From Hymenobacter sp. BT730 (GTDB lineage Bacteria; Bacteroidota; Bacteroidia; Cytophagales; Hymenobacteraceae), in the NCBI RefSeq assembly GCF_030542105.1, contig NZ_JAUOFB010000001.1, forward strand, positions 1,488,001 through 1,552,000: DNA of 64,000 nucleotides. The letters are read 5' to 3'. The notes beneath the pieces were generated by a model. It saw only the letters and a list, made by a program, of their open reading frames with translations, was not told the DNA's origin and did not search any database. Below, piece by piece: positions 26,988-36,782 of this stretch. The first letter of the stretch is position 1; each line of letters opens with the position of its first letter. The position numbers and the translations under genes are program-made.

Positions 26988-29900
26988 AATTAATAACCGT
27001 TCGGGGGTCATCGTCCACGTTCAGCTGTTCGCGGGCTTTGCGGCGGGCTTCGTCCCGGCGGTTCAGTCGCTTGCGGGCAAACAGCTCGTGCAGGGAGTTA
27101 AACTGCTCTGTATGGAGCACGCTAATGCCGGCCCGTGACTGGTTGGCGGTTGTGTACAGCGGATTATCACGGGAGGTAGTCTCGTAGCGCAGACGCACGC
27201 GCAGCTTGCCGTCTTCGCGCAGGAAGTATTCCACGCTCAGGTCGCCCAGCAGAGACGACTGCGTGGTGAGGCCGGTTTGGGTAGAGGTAGTGGAATTGCT
27301 GAAGCCGCCTTCCCGCGTTACGCGCAGGCGGCCCCCCATCAGGTTATAACTCAGACGCACTTGCAAGGCCTGCAACTCCTCGGGCGTTACCCCATTAATA
27401 TTGAAGGCAATTTCCAGGTTAGGGTCAATCTGGGCGGTGAGCAAACCCAACTGGGTAGATATAATTTGTCCCAGGCTATTGCCAAAGGCATTATCCTGCC
27501 CTGAAAACTTGGTTACCGAGGCTAAAGACCCAGGTGAGGCCAGCTGTCGGAAAACAATCAGACTAAATACCTGCCGGTTCAGCTCCTGCTCATCATTTCG
27601 GAGCGAAGCAATAAAGGAGTTGATTTCGCCTTCTGCTGTGGAGGGAATGTCATTGAATTCCAGGTTCAGCTGAATCACGGGCAGCAGCAAGGGGCCCGTC
27701 AGATTCATCACGGCCGTCACCGGCACGGTGGCGTTGCTATTGGCCACAATGGGCTGAATAGAGGTGCGCTGTGTGTAGGTGCCGGTCACGTTTAGTTGCC
27801 CGTCCAGTGGGTCGCCGTTCCAGCTGATGGTGCCACCCGGCCGCACCTGGAACTCCTTGTTCACCAGCCCCTGTAGGGTGAAATTGTATAGGCCGCGCAC
27901 AATCTCCACTTGCCCAAACATGTTGAACTCACCCCGGGTATCAATATTCAGGCGCAACTGCCCGCTGGCCGTGCCCCGAATCACGTCACCGGTGCTTTCA
28001 TCCAGCAGAATCTCGATGTAAGCGTCCGGGGTAATATCCAGATTGAAATTCAGCCGCAACCCCGATAAGTCTACCTGACCAGTAGTAACCACGGGTACCT
28101 GCGCCGTAGTGGCGGTATCAGGCAGGTTGCGGTTTACAAATTTGATATAGTTGGCTTTTTCAGCTTTTGCCGCGTTGTCCAGGGGCAGGGAGAAACGGGT
28201 GCCATCTTCGCTGCGGGCTGTTACATTCACCACCAGGTCGTCGGTGGGGCCGGTTATGTGGGCTTCGCCGGTGGCGTAGGCGGTGCCGAAATACAGTTCG
28301 TTATCCTTGCGGGTGGTGTTCAACACCTGCAGCTTGCGGAAGGTAGCATGCAAGGCCAAGGACATATCCCGAAAGCCCTTGTGGTAAATGTTGCCGTTCA
28401 GGGTGCCGGAGTTACCCAGCGGGTCGCGCAGACGGATGTTGCGGAAGGCAATCCGGTCTTCGGCAAACCGAATCCGGTCGGAGAAGGTGTAGGTGGTGTT
28501 CAGGTAGTCAAAAGTGAGCTGCCCGTCCGTTACATCCAGGGAGCCCACCAGATTAGGCGCGGCCAGGCGGCCTGTCAGGCGAAGGGTGCCATCGGCGGTG
28601 CCGCCCATGTTGCTGAACAGGGTGTTGAGCAGCGGCTCAGCCAGCTTCACGGGGGCTTTGTCCAGCACCGCGGTTACGTTCAGCTGGTTTATCTCTTCAC
28701 TAGGTTTATAAGTGCCGGCCAAGGCTACCAGGCGGGAGCCGTCGCGCAGCACATTGGCATTCAGGCGCAGCAGTTGGGAAGGGTTGTCCCAGTCGGCCAC
28801 GCCGGCTACATCGCCAATGAGGACATTGTCGAATACCAAGGAGTCAACATCCAGGCGGGCATTGGCTACCAGGTTGCCATACACGGCGCGCATATCGCCC
28901 ACGGCATTCACGCGGCCCGTAATGTTTTGCTTCGTGACGGAGTTCAGGGTGCCGAGTTCAAAATTCTGCACGGCCAGGCGCAGTAGCTTTGTTGGGTCAC
29001 GGGAAATCTGTCCCTGGGCGTTTACGCTCTGCTCCCCATTGGCCAGGTTCAGGTTCTGAATATCGATTTCCTTGCCCCCGCCGGAAATCACCACCGAGTT
29101 TTCGGCCGCAATGGTCCAGTCGCGCCCCAGCAGGTTCACCCCCGACTGCCGGAACACAATACGCACGGCATCGGGCAAAAATACCAGCGCCCCGTTAATC
29201 TGCGCCCGGTTGGTGGTGCCGGTTTGGGCCAGAGAAGTAGAGAAATTGATTTTCTCCTGGTCCCACACGCCTTCCACGTAGAAGTTCTCGGTGGGGCCCA
29301 GCGTCGGCAGGTTCTGCTTCTCGGAGGTGATGTTGGCCTGGGCCAGCACTTCCGGCTGGTAGGGCAACTTGGAGGTAGTAAAGTCGAATTCCGTGTTCTT
29401 GGTCCGCACGCTGTCATACTGCAGCGCATCGAAATGACCGCCCAGCGAGAATATGGAGGTGTTGCCGTTACGGAAGGAACCGTCAATCCGGGAGTAATCA
29501 GAGAGAGTAAGGCCGGGCACAAATACCTTCAGCGCCGGGTTGGGATGCTTCAGATACAGATTCAGCTGAATAGCGTAATCGGGGGTGGGCTGCCGGCGCT
29601 TGCGACGGTAGTAGGCGGCGGTGGCGGCCTCGTCGCTGGCAAAGTTGAGGCGGTATTCCTCCAGCAGCACGTTTACATCGCGCAGTACCCGCGTGAAGTC
29701 GAAGTTGCCCACGGCCGTGAGGTCGGCTAGCTCCGAGCGGATGGCTAAGCGGCGCTGCCCGTCCGGGTCGCGGCGCGAGAAAACGTCAAACGTGTCAATA
29801 GCTACCACGCGGCCATTGTAGCCCAGGCGCGAATCGCGCAGCACAATAGTACCCAGCAGGTTGTCCAGCTTCAGGCCCTGAAACCGGACATCGGCGGTAG

Positions 29901-31554
29901 TGGAAAGCGTGAAATTCTGCTTGGTGAGGCCAATGGCGCGCAGGTTGGCACGCTGCACTTTGGCGCGCAGGTCAAAGGCCTGCCGGGCTTTGTTCAGGTC
30001 AATGCTGCCGTCGGCGGTGGCGCGCAGGTTGGGGTCATCAATGGAAAGCTTGCCTTGAAAGGCCTGCTTTCGGAACTGCCCGTTGGTGACGATGTTGCGG
30101 TAGCGGTAGCCCTGCAGCCAGATGCTTTGCACGGTAGCCTTAGCCGTGAGGCGGGCACCTTCCGGTGTAAAGCCCACGCCTTCCACGCGGCCATTCATGG
30201 TGATGTCGCGCACGGTGCTTTCATCGCCCAGCAGCTTACCCAGCTGGAAGCCCGTGGTTTTCACGTTGCCCTCGTAGCTGGAGTAGCGCGGGTCGGTCTT
30301 GAACTTGAGGTTCACGTCTGACACCACGTTGCCCAGTGCCGTCTGGAAAGCACCGTTGGCCACAAAGTCGTTGTAGAAGCCCTGGAACTCGCCATTCAGC
30401 TTCACGGTGCCCAGGCGCTGTACATACGGCCACCCGGAGTCCGGAATGTAGCGGCGAATGTCGCGCCCGTCGATAACAGAAGGCTTCAGGCGCATATCCA
30501 CGAAGCTTTCCTTCAGGTTGGGCAGGCCTTCCACCCCAATATCACCCAGCACATGCGTGTTTTTGCCGTAGTGCACATCCAGGTTTTTGGTGTGGAAATC
30601 GTGCACGTAGCCTTTGGCCTCTCCCGAAAGCAGCACGGTTTCATGCAGGTCGCGGATGGCGGGCTGGGGCGCAAACTTGGCAATATCGTCGGAGTAGATG
30701 CGTGTGGGGGAGAGGCGGGCCGTGACGCGTACCGAGTCGTTGAAGTCGGTGAAGTTGAGGAAGTGCTTGTAGTCGAAGCGGACGTAGTGCTGCAGGTGGC
30801 TGCGGCCCACGCGCAGGTCGGTTTTATCGAACTCCCAGAACGTGGGCGCGAAAACCATGTCGGTGCTCAGCTTCTGCAGGCGGGTGCGGGACGGGGTATC
30901 CACCGCCTTCAAATCCCGCACTTCACTCATTATAGTATCCCCGCGCAGCTGAATGGCGTTAAAGTCGCCGTAAATGCTGTCGATGCGCATGTGACCGTAA
31001 TCCATGGTGCGGCCGTAGTACGGCTCGCGGGCCACGTTCCGGCGGTCCAGCACAAAGCGGCCGTTGCGCAGGCCAATGGCATCAATCTTAAAATCGAAGG
31101 GCTTGGAGACTTTTGTGGTATCGGTAGGGCCAATTAAGCGCTTCACCGCGGCCAGAAATTCCGAAAGGTTGGTGCTGTCGGGCTGGTTGGCGTAGGTAAT
31201 CATGGCGAAGCGCGGCTCCTCCAGCGTGAGCTTACCCACGTGCAGGTGGGTGGGGTCGAACACCGAAAACAGCTTGATGTCGGCATCGGCCCGGCCAATG
31301 TTGAACAGCTCATTACCGCGGCGGTCCAGCACGCGCACCTCTTCTAATAGCACCCGGGAAAACGGCCGCACATCTACGCGGCCCACCATTACTTTATGGC
31401 CCAGGCGCTTGGTAAGCATAGTAGCGGCCTTCTGCGCCAGGCGGGTTTGCACGCCCGGCAACCGCAGAGCTACTAGGGTGCCGCCCAGCACCACGGCCAG
31501 CAGCACAACCAGTACCAGCAGGGTTTTGAGCAGGATGGCAACGAAGCGTGGCAC
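26986..31554 (-). CDS. TamB-like translocation and assembly protein (large)
   Basis: 1522 residues. An N-terminal membrane anchor (about 5-30) is followed by a very long extracytoplasmic region of repeating beta-strand character and a C-terminal TamB (DUF490) domain. Blocks such as GTVLNGNIYHKGF-type strands and QIISTQLGLLTAQIDPNLEI lie in the last 350 residues, with a basic tail. TamB-like proteins are thought to bridge the periplasm and carry lipid or help outer-membrane protein assembly. No ATG is available near the start; the frame begins at GTG 31554. It is divergent from tsaD. A possible box TATCTTCG (31591-31598) lies 36 bp upstream. Confidence 0.88.
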   Translation of the reverse strand: MPRFVAILLKTLLVLVVLLAVVLGGTLVALRLPGVQTRLAQKAATMLTKRLGHKVMVGRVDVRPFSRVLLEEVRVLDRRGNELFNIGRADADIKLFSVFDPTHLHVGKLTLEEPRFAMITYANQPDSTNLSEFLAAVKRLIGPTDTTKVSKPFDFKIDAIGLRNGRFVLDRRNVAREPYYGRTMDYGHMRIDSIYGDFNAIQLRGDTIMSEVRDLKAVDTPSRTRLQKLSTDMVFAPTFWEFDKTDLRVGRSHLQHYVRFDYKHFLNFTDFNDSVRVTARLSPTRIYSDDIAKFAPQPAIRDLHETVLLSGEAKGYVHDFHTKNLDVHYGKNTHVLGDIGVEGLPNLKESFVDMRLKPSVIDGRDIRRYIPDSGWPYVQRLGTVKLNGEFQGFYNDFVANGAFQTALGNVVSDVNLKFKTDPRYSSYEGNVKTTGFQLGKLLGDESTVRDITMNGRVEGVGFTPEGARLTAKATVQSIWLQGYRYRNIVTNGQFRKQAFQGKLSIDDPNLRATADGSIDLNKARQAFDLRAKVQRANLRAIGLTKQNFTLSTTADVRFQGLKLDNLLGTIVLRDSRLGYNGRVVAIDTFDVFSRRDPDGQRRLAIRSELADLTAVGNFDFTRVLRDVNVLLEEYRLNFASDEAATAAYYRRKRRQPTPDYAIQLNLYLKHPNPALKVFVPGLTLSDYSRIDGSFRNGNTSIFSLGGHFDALQYDSVRTKNTEFDFTTSKLPYQPEVLAQANITSEKQNLPTLGPTENFYVEGVWDQEKINFSTSLAQTGTTNRAQINGALVFLPDAVRIVFRQSGVNLLGRDWTIAAENSVVISGGGKEIDIQNLNLANGEQSVNAQGQISRDPTKLLRLAVQNFELGTLNSVTKQNITGRVNAVGDMRAVYGNLVANARLDVDSLVFDNVLIGDVAGVADWDNPSQLLRLNANVLRDGSRLVALAGTYKPSEEINQLNVTAVLDKAPVKLAEPLLNTLFSNMGGTADGTLRLTGRLAAPNLVGSLDVTDGQLTFDYLNTTYTFSDRIRFAEDRIAFRNIRLRDPLGNSGTLNGNIYHKGFRDMSLALHATFRKLQVLNTTRKDNELYFGTAYATGEAHITGPTDDLVVNVTARSEDGTRFSLPLDNAAKAEKANYIKFVNRNLPDTATTAQVPVVTTGQVDLSGLRLNFNLDITPDAYIEILLDESTGDVIRGTASGQLRLNIDTRGEFNMFGQVEIVRGLYNFTLQGLVNKEFQVRPGGTISWNGDPLDGQLNVTGTYTQRTSIQPIVANSNATVPVTAVMNLTGPLLLPVIQLNLEFNDIPSTAEGEINSFIASLRNDEQELNRQVFSLIVFRQLASPGSLASVTKFSGQDNAFGNSLGQIISTQLGLLTAQIDPNLEIAFNINGVTPEELQALQVRLSYNLMGGRLRVTREGGFSNSTTSTQTGLTTQSSLLGDLSVEYFLREDGKLRVRLRYETTSRDNPLYTTANQSRAGISVLHTEQFNSLHELFARKRLNRRDEARRKAREQLNVDDDPRTVIN

Positions 31555-31802
31555 AGGTGGAATAAACGCAGTGGGAGAGTGGCGGAGTAGCGAAGATACA
31601 GGGTTCGGCCCAACCGTTGCCTAAAAGCAGGTATTTCGGGCACAGCCCGCAAACGTACGTGGGGCTGTTGGGGTTAAATGGGAAGCCTGCCTGACTGGGG
31701 CCAGTTAGGCACATACCGCTTTTACAACGACCTTTGCAGAGAAAATAAGCTGCAGTTGCTCAAAAAAGAAAACGGCAGTCTGATTCTGATAGAAGAACCC
31801 GC

Positions 31803-32813
31803 ATGAACGCACCCGTAATTCTGGCTATTGAATCGTCCTGCGACGATACGTCGGCTGCCGTGATGGTAGGCGGCGAAATCCGATCCAACGTGGTGGCCAC
31901 CCAGCAAGTGCACGAGCAATATGGCGGCGTGGTGCCCGAGCTGGCTTCCCGTGCCCACCAGCAGCATATTATTCCGGTGGTAGAAGCGGCACTGCAGCGC
32001 GCTGGCATTGCCAAAACCGAGCTGGATGCCGTGGCCTTTACCCAGGGCCCGGGCCTGCTAGGCTCCTTATTGGTCGGCAGCATGTTCGCCAAAAGCCTGG
32101 CTTTGGGGCTTGATAAGCCGCTGATTGCCGTAAACCACATGCGCGCCCACATTCTGGCGCACTTTATTCAGGAGCCGCGCCCCGCGTTTCCGTTTCTGTG
32201 CCTCACGGTAAGCGGTGGTCACACCCAATTGGTAGTAGTGCGCAGCCCCCAGGAAATGCAGGTCATCGGCCAGACCATTGATGATGCCGCCGGCGAGGCA
32301 TTCGATAAAACCGCTAAGCTGCTGGGTTTGCCTTATCCTGGTGGCCCCCACTTGGATAAGCTGGCTCGGCAGGGCAACCCCACGCGCTTCCCGTTCCCGG
32401 TAGGTGCCATGCCCGGCTACGATTTCAGCTTCAGCGGCCTGAAAACGGCCGTGATGTACTTCCTGAAAAAGGAAATGGCCCAGAACCCGGGCTTCATTCA
32501 GGAAAACCAGGCTGACCTCTGCGCCAGCATTCAGCACACCATTATCCAGACGCTGCTGCGCCAACTGCGCCGCGCTGCCGCCGACCAGGGCCTTACTCAT
32601 ATTGCCCTGGCCGGCGGTGTAGCCGCCAACTCCGGCTTGCGCGAAGCCCTGCAGCAGGAAGCCGTTGCGCAAGGTTGGGAAGTGTTCATCCCCGAGTTTC
32701 AGTACTGCACCGATAATGCCGGCATGGTGGCCATGACGGCCCATTTTCAGTACCTGGCCGGCGACTTTACCACCCAGCTCACCAGCCCCGATCCGCGCCT
32801 GAAGCTGGCTTAA
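31803..32813 (+). CDS. tsaD: tRNA N6-adenosine threonylcarbamoyltransferase
   Basis: 336-residue Kae1/Qri7/YgjD-family enzyme that makes t6A37 in tRNAs reading ANN codons. The opening ILAIESSCDDTSAAV and the metal-binding HMRAH (His112, His116) are intact, as are VSGGHTQLV and LAGGVAANSGLR. Complete and of normal length. It is followed after 9 bp by the thioesterase gene and then smpB, so the three are likely co-transcribed. Divergent from the TamB-like gene across a 248-bp gap in which I see a weak box (GACCTTTG, 31729-31736). Confidence 0.95.
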   Translation: MNAPVILAIESSCDDTSAAVMVGGEIRSNVVATQQVHEQYGGVVPELASRAHQQHIIPVVEAALQRAGIAKTELDAVAFTQGPGLLGSLLVGSMFAKSLALGLDKPLIAVNHMRAHILAHFIQEPRPAFPFLCLTVSGGHTQLVVVRSPQEMQVIGQTIDDAAGEAFDKTAKLLGLPYPGGPHLDKLARQGNPTRFPFPVGAMPGYDFSFSGLKTAVMYFLKKEMAQNPGFIQENQADLCASIQHTIIQTLLRQLRRAAADQGLTHIALAGGVAANSGLREALQQEAVAQGWEVFIPEFQYCTDNAGMVAMTAHFQYLAGDFTTQLTSPDPRLKLA

Positions 32814-32822
32814 CCCCGCAGC

Positions 32823-33227
32823 ATGAAAAACCCCTTCCTCCCCGGCGACGTCCGCACCTATTCCATCCAGGTGAAGCCCTCTGATTTTGCGGTGCTGGAT
32901 GGCAAGCTGATTCATGCCGTGCTCAGCACCTTTGCGCTGGGGCAGGCCCTGGAGTGGAGCAGCCGGCAGTTTGTGGAAGAAATGCTGGAAGATGGTGAGG
33001 AAGGAATTGGCACCATGCTCCATATAAAGCACCACGCCCCGGCTTTTGAAGGCGAAACCGTGGAATTTCAGGCTACTTTTGAGCATCTGGAAGGCCAGGA
33101 GCTGACCTGCCACGTAGAAGCCCGCGTGGGCGAGCGGCTGGTGGCTACCGGCCGCACCGGTCAGCGCATTGTAGATGGCGCCCGGCTGGCCGCCCGCTTT
33201 GCCCTGTTGCGCGAGTCGGCGGATTAG
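32823..33227 (+). CDS. Hot-dog fold thioesterase, FlK-like
   Basis: 134 residues. GEEGIGTMLHIKHHAPAFEGETVEFQATFEHLEG is the pattern of the hot-dog thioesterases related to fluoroacetyl-CoA thioesterase, with the His and Glu in the expected central strand and helix region. These enzymes hydrolyse small acyl-CoAs. The Bacteroidota and Firmicutes relatives are usually annotated simply as thioesterase; fluoroacetate is not implied. It begins 9 bp after tsaD and ends 93 bp before smpB. Confidence 0.75.
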   Translation: MKNPFLPGDVRTYSIQVKPSDFAVLDGKLIHAVLSTFALGQALEWSSRQFVEEMLEDGEEGIGTMLHIKHHAPAFEGETVEFQATFEHLEGQELTCHVEARVGERLVATGRTGQRIVDGARLAARFALLRESAD

Positions 33228-33320
33228 CCGGTTTCTCCCGTTCTTTCTGCGGGCTGCGCGCAACCTTACCGGGCTTATCTGCGAAGTCTGCATTACCCGC
33301 CCACCGGCGGCAAACCCCTC

Positions 33321-33794
33321 ATGGCAAAACAAAAAGACGATACTCCCAAGCGCATCAGCATCCTGAACCGCCGTGCCAGCCACGAATATGCGTTTCTGGT
33401 GAAGTATGATGCGGGCATGATGCTGCAAGGCACGGAAATAAAAAGCATCCGCGACGGCAACGTGAACCTGCAGGACGGCTTCTGCACCTTTCATTCCGAT
33501 GGCAGCCTGTGGGTGCACAACCTGAGCATTGCGCAGTATGCCCTGGGCACCTATAACAACCACGAGCCCAAGCGCGAGCGGAAGCTACTGCTCAATAAGC
33601 GGGAACTGCGCCAGCTAGCCGATAAAAGTCAGGAGCAAGGCCTCACCATTATTCCCATCCGCTTGTTCGTCACCGACCGGGGCTTTGCCAAGCTGGAAAT
33701 AGCCCTGGCCAAAGGCAAAAAGCTCTACGACAAGCGCGAAGACCTGAAAGCCAAGGACCAGAAGCGCGAAATGGACCGCCTGCGGGATTATTAA
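33321..33794 (+). CDS. smpB: SsrA-binding protein
   Basis: 157 residues. Binds tmRNA and delivers it to stalled ribosomes for trans-translation. The conserved core NRRASHEYAFLVKYDAGMMLQGTE and IKSIRDGNVNLQDGF is complete, and the basic C-terminal tail (KDQKREMDRLRDY), which enters the mRNA channel, is present. The tmRNA gene (ssrA) is not in this window. Third gene in the tsaD direction. Confidence 0.96.
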   Translation: MAKQKDDTPKRISILNRRASHEYAFLVKYDAGMMLQGTEIKSIRDGNVNLQDGFCTFHSDGSLWVHNLSIAQYALGTYNNHEPKRERKLLLNKRELRQLADKSQEQGLTIIPIRLFVTDRGFAKLEIALAKGKKLYDKREDLKAKDQKREMDRLRDY

Positions 33795-33898
33795 TCGAGG
33801 AACAAAGCTTCGGTCGTAAAAAACCGGCCCGCTGCATTTCGGGTACCCTGATAATTCCCCAAATTTGCTCTTCTTCCTTTTAGTTTAGAATTCTTCTT

Positions 33899-34702
33899 TT
33901 GGAATACGGAATCTGCGCGTTGAGCGCCGTGCCGGTACGCGCCGAGCCTACCGATAAAGCCGAACTGGTAACCGAGTTAATGTTTGGCGAATGCTACAGC
34001 GTGCTGCAAACGCAGGGCCAGTGGCACCAGATCCGTATTGCCGCCGACCAGTACGTGGGCTGGATGGATTTCAAACAGCACACGCCCGTCACCAGCGAGT
34101 ATTTTACTGCCTGGCAGCAGCAGGACCACCCGCGCAGCCTGGACGTGGTGCAGATAGTAAGCGAGAGTAAAAGCCGTATTCCGGTGACACTGGGCTGCCG
34201 CCTACCCTTTTTTGATGGCATGACGCTGCGCCTGGGCCAGCACCAGTACTTCTACAACGGCGCGGCTACCAACCCCCAGAACGGCCACGGCCCGCAAGGT
34301 CCCCAGGATCAGCGCCTGCGCCTGCTCATCAAAATTGCCCAGCTCTATTTGAAAGCGCCCTACGTGTGGGGCGGCAAAAGCATTTTTGGGCTAGACTGCT
34401 CCGGGCTGGTGCAGCAGCTCTATGGCCTGATTGGGGTGCCGCTCCCGCGCGATGCCCGCCAGCAGATAGACCACGGCCAGACGGTGCACTTCGTGGCCCA
34501 GTCCCGCGCCGGCGACCTGGCCTTCTTCGATAATGCCGATGGCAACATTGTGCACGTAGGCCTTATTCTCGATGACCAGACCATCCTGCACGCCCACGGC
34601 GAAGTCCGCATCGACCCGCTCGACCATAATGGCATCTTCAACCGCGACCGGCAGAAGTACTCCCACAAGCTACGCCTGATTAAGCGCATGCTAGTCGACT
34701 AG
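33899..34702 (+). CDS. NlpC/P60 (C40) peptidase with SH3-like domain
   Basis: 267-residue peptidoglycan endopeptidase. Residues 1-125 carry one or two bacterial SH3-like domains (VPVRAEPTDKAELVTELMFG is the typical opening). Residues 140-267 are the NlpC/P60 domain with catalytic Cys167 (GLDCSGLVQ), His219 (VHVGLI) and His231 (ILHAHGEV). The start is TTG 33899: no ATG occurs in frame and the SH3 domain begins at once. No signal peptide is visible, which is odd for a wall enzyme; Bacteroidota relatives also start this way, to my memory. Ends before a strong terminator. Confidence 0.85.
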   Translation: MEYGICALSAVPVRAEPTDKAELVTELMFGECYSVLQTQGQWHQIRIAADQYVGWMDFKQHTPVTSEYFTAWQQQDHPRSLDVVQIVSESKSRIPVTLGCRLPFFDGMTLRLGQHQYFYNGAATNPQNGHGPQGPQDQRLRLLIKIAQLYLKAPYVWGGKSIFGLDCSGLVQQLYGLIGVPLPRDARQQIDHGQTVHFVAQSRAGDLAFFDNADGNIVHVGLILDDQTILHAHGEVRIDPLDHNGIFNRDRQKYSHKLRLIKRMLVD

Positions 34703-34742
34703 CAAAGTAAACAATTCTCCAGAGGCATTAGCCTTTAGCATA

Positions 34743-34784
34743 CAGAAAGCCCCGGACGTCTGCCCCGACATCCGGGGCTTTCTG
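34743..34784 (+). terminator. Terminator after the C40 peptidase gene
   Basis: A 14-bp perfect stem (34743-34756 with 34771-34784) with a 14-base loop, 40 bp past the stop codon. Confidence 0.85.
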
Positions 34785-34889
34785 TTGATTGGCAAGGTGG
34801 GGCTTCAGTAGAGGAAGACTAAAGATATTCTCCGGCTTACCACACAAAATTTATAAGCGCTACCCGATAAAACTAGCAGGCTGAAACTG

Positions 34890-34920
34890 TTGTTAATGCG
34901 CTTAGAATCATCTAGCTTTC
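34890..34920 (+). promoter_or_regulatory. Promoter of the HNH gene
   Basis: TTG at 34890-34892 and TAGCTTTC at 34913-34920, spaced 20 bp, fit the Bacteroidota -33/-7 pair. The predicted start of transcription near 34927 supports translation from ATG 34954. Confidence 0.45.
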
Positions 34921-34953
34921 GTTAATCCTCAGATGATTCTTGCCACCGTGTAT

Positions 34954-35448
34954 ATGGACCAGAAAGTACTTGTGCTAAACGGCGACTATACCGCCATAAC
35001 GCTCTGCAGCGTGCAGAAGGCGTTTGTCCTGCTCTTCCTCGATAAAGCTGAAATGATTGCCAAGACGGAGGGCGGTTTTCTGCGCACTATCAGTGAGGCA
35101 TATCCCAAGCCTAGTATCATCCGGTTGCAGCGTTACGTGCGTGTGCCCTACAAAGGCATTGCCCTGAGCCGGCACAACATCATGAAGCGCGACCATTTCG
35201 AGTGCCAGTACTGCGGCTCCACCAAAAACCTGACGCTGGACCACGTGCTGCCCCGCAGCCGCGGCGGCGACTCCAGTTGGGGCAATCTGCTCACGGCCTG
35301 CTCCCGCTGCAACCATGCCAAAGGCCATCGAACGCCGAATGAAGCCGGGCTCACTATCAGGCAGCAGCCTAAAAAACCCACGCTTGCCGGTTTCCTCAAG
35401 CTTAGTGCCGGTACCATTGACGAAAACTGGCACGCCTATCTACACTAA
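34954..35448 (+). CDS. HNH endonuclease family protein
   Basis: 164 residues from ATG 34954 (MDQKVLVLNGDYTAITLCSV); ATG 34933 adds seven residues and is less likely because it lies almost at the predicted transcript start. The C-terminal half is an HNH (His-Me finger) domain: zinc-type Cys pairs CQYC (84-87) and CSRC (116-119), the DH pair in LTLDHVLPRSRGG, and the downstream Asn and His (RCNHAKGH). The N-terminal half is conserved in many Bacteroidota and Cyanobacteria homologues. DNA cleavage is expected from the fold, but these solitary genes have no known biological role. Not linked to any mobile element here. Confidence 0.88.
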   Translation: MDQKVLVLNGDYTAITLCSVQKAFVLLFLDKAEMIAKTEGGFLRTISEAYPKPSIIRLQRYVRVPYKGIALSRHNIMKRDHFECQYCGSTKNLTLDHVLPRSRGGDSSWGNLLTACSRCNHAKGHRTPNEAGLTIRQQPKKPTLAGFLKLSAGTIDENWHAYLH

Positions 35449-35484
35449 CGGCAGCAGGCTCTTAAGCTCGCTGCCGTTTTTTTT
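35448..35484 (+). terminator. Terminator after the HNH gene
   Basis: An 8-bp GC-rich stem (35448-35455 with 35470-35477) is followed by eight T residues, overlapping the stop codon of the HNH gene. Confidence 0.85.
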
Positions 35485-35531
35485 ACCTCGTGTAGGCTTC
35501 CTTCCTCCCTCTAAGAGTAAGCAGAAGGCTG

Positions 35532-36380
35532 CTAGCTGACCTCTTTTCCGGCCACAAAAGGCAGAATGTCTTTGTTCAGCTTGTCCTTTTCGGTAATAAA
35601 AAGGCCGTGGGGGGCTCCTTTGTAGACCTTATAAGTAGCGTGAGGCACAAACTCCTTCATACGGGCCCCGCTCACTTCAATCGGTACGGTTTCATCCTGG
35701 TCGCCGTGAATAATTAAGGTCGGCACTTTAATAGTGGGCAGGTCGCGGCGGAAGTCGGTTTCAGCGAAAGAGTGGGCGCAGGCTTCCGTAGCGCGTGGCG
35801 AGCCCAGCATTACCAAAGACTGGTTCCAGTCCAGGGTGGCGTCGCTCACGGGGTGGCTAATGAGGCCCACACCGTAGAATTTCTTGGCGAAGGACCGCAT
35901 GAAGTCGGGCCGGTCTTTTTCCAGGCCTTCAAATATGCCGGTGAAAGCTGATTCCGGGGCACCGTCCGGGTTATCGGCCGTTTTCAGCAGGAAAGGCGTT
36001 ACGGCCGAAACAAAGGCTACCTGACTCACGCGGGCGCCGCCGTGCCGGCTCATGTAACGGGCTACTTCGCCGCCAGCCATAGAAAAGCCCACCAAGGTCA
36101 CGCTCTGCAGGTTCAGCTCATCCAGCACAGCTTTCAGGTCGTCGGCCAGGGTGTCGTAGTCGTAGCCATCCCAGGGCTTATCGGAGTTGCCGAAGCCCCG
36201 GCGCGTATAGGCTATTACCCGTACACCATGCTTGGGCAGCTCTTTCAGTTGATATTCCCAGGATTCGTGATTCAGGGGCCAGCCATGAATCAGGACGATT
36301 GGAGCGCCCTGGCCTAGGTCCGTATAGTGTAGTTTTACGGGGTGGCCATTGGCATCGGGGCCGGCTTTAATGTAGCTCAT
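35532..36380 (-). CDS. Alpha/beta hydrolase, chloroperoxidase/arylesterase-like
   Basis: 282 residues. Nucleophile motif GFSMAG with Ser100, oxyanion region HGWPLNHESW (32-41), acid in HGDQDETVP and catalytic His in GAPHGLF make a complete triad. The order and motifs match the cofactor-free haloperoxidase/arylesterase subgroup. The usual opening with the Gly-rich strand (DLGQGAPIVLIHGWP) is present and no signal peptide is seen, so it is cytoplasmic. Natural substrate unknown. Single-gene unit, convergent with the HNH gene. Confidence 0.85.
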   Translation of the reverse strand: MSYIKAGPDANGHPVKLHYTDLGQGAPIVLIHGWPLNHESWEYQLKELPKHGVRVIAYTRRGFGNSDKPWDGYDYDTLADDLKAVLDELNLQSVTLVGFSMAGGEVARYMSRHGGARVSQVAFVSAVTPFLLKTADNPDGAPESAFTGIFEGLEKDRPDFMRSFAKKFYGVGLISHPVSDATLDWNQSLVMLGSPRATEACAHSFAETDFRRDLPTIKVPTLIIHGDQDETVPIEVSGARMKEFVPHATYKVYKGAPHGLFITEKDKLNKDILPFVAGKEVS

Positions 36381-36782
36381 ATCAGGAGGGGTGCAGTAAA
36401 GGTGAAAGAATAGTGTTGCTACATACGAGCCCTTTTAGATAAGCGGACCTGCCGGAACAATATGTTGTACATGATGTGGCACAAGGCAGTCTAACTCGTC
36501 CGTTTTCTCGTATAGGATTTACGCACTGCAGTTACTGTCCAGCTAGGCTGCTGGCCGGGGTTTCACCGCCAACATCTGCCTGCCGGCGGCTAGTGGCGGC
36601 CTCTTACTTCTGAACCATTCCATTGTCGAGCCTGTCCTAGATGAGCTAGAAAGGCCTACGGCGGCTCCCAACTTTTGGCGGGGAAGCGCTCTGACTTAAT
36701 AAAATCCGGCTTTTTTACGGCTGATGCGGCGTTAACGCAGCAGTTGGCGGTACCTTTGTCGCCATTCTTTTTACCCATTTCA
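36381..36782. other. 402-bp intergenic region between hydrolase and desaturase
   Basis: Divergent upstream regions of the two flanking genes. I find no convincing ORF; the 62-codon minus frame at 36656-36844 overlaps the desaturase start and looks spurious. Contents noted: the desaturase promoter box (36751-36758), a small palindrome TGTACA near 36466, and GC-rich stretches around 36560-36600 without clear structure. Confidence 0.6.
36751..36758 (+). promoter_or_regulatory. -7 box TACCTTTG for the desaturase gene
   Basis: Exact TAnnTTTG match, 24 bp before ATG 36783. It lies inside the longer ORF beginning at 36675 and so supports the shorter protein. Confidence 0.6.

Noticed and set aside
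32067..33563. 498-codon minus-strand frame across tsaD and the thioesterase gene
   Set aside because: It runs antisense through well-supported genes and contains no recognisable motif.
34954..35448. HNH protein as a homing endonuclease or restriction enzyme
   Set aside because: No intron, methyltransferase or mobile element lies nearby, and the protein has the conserved stand-alone form.
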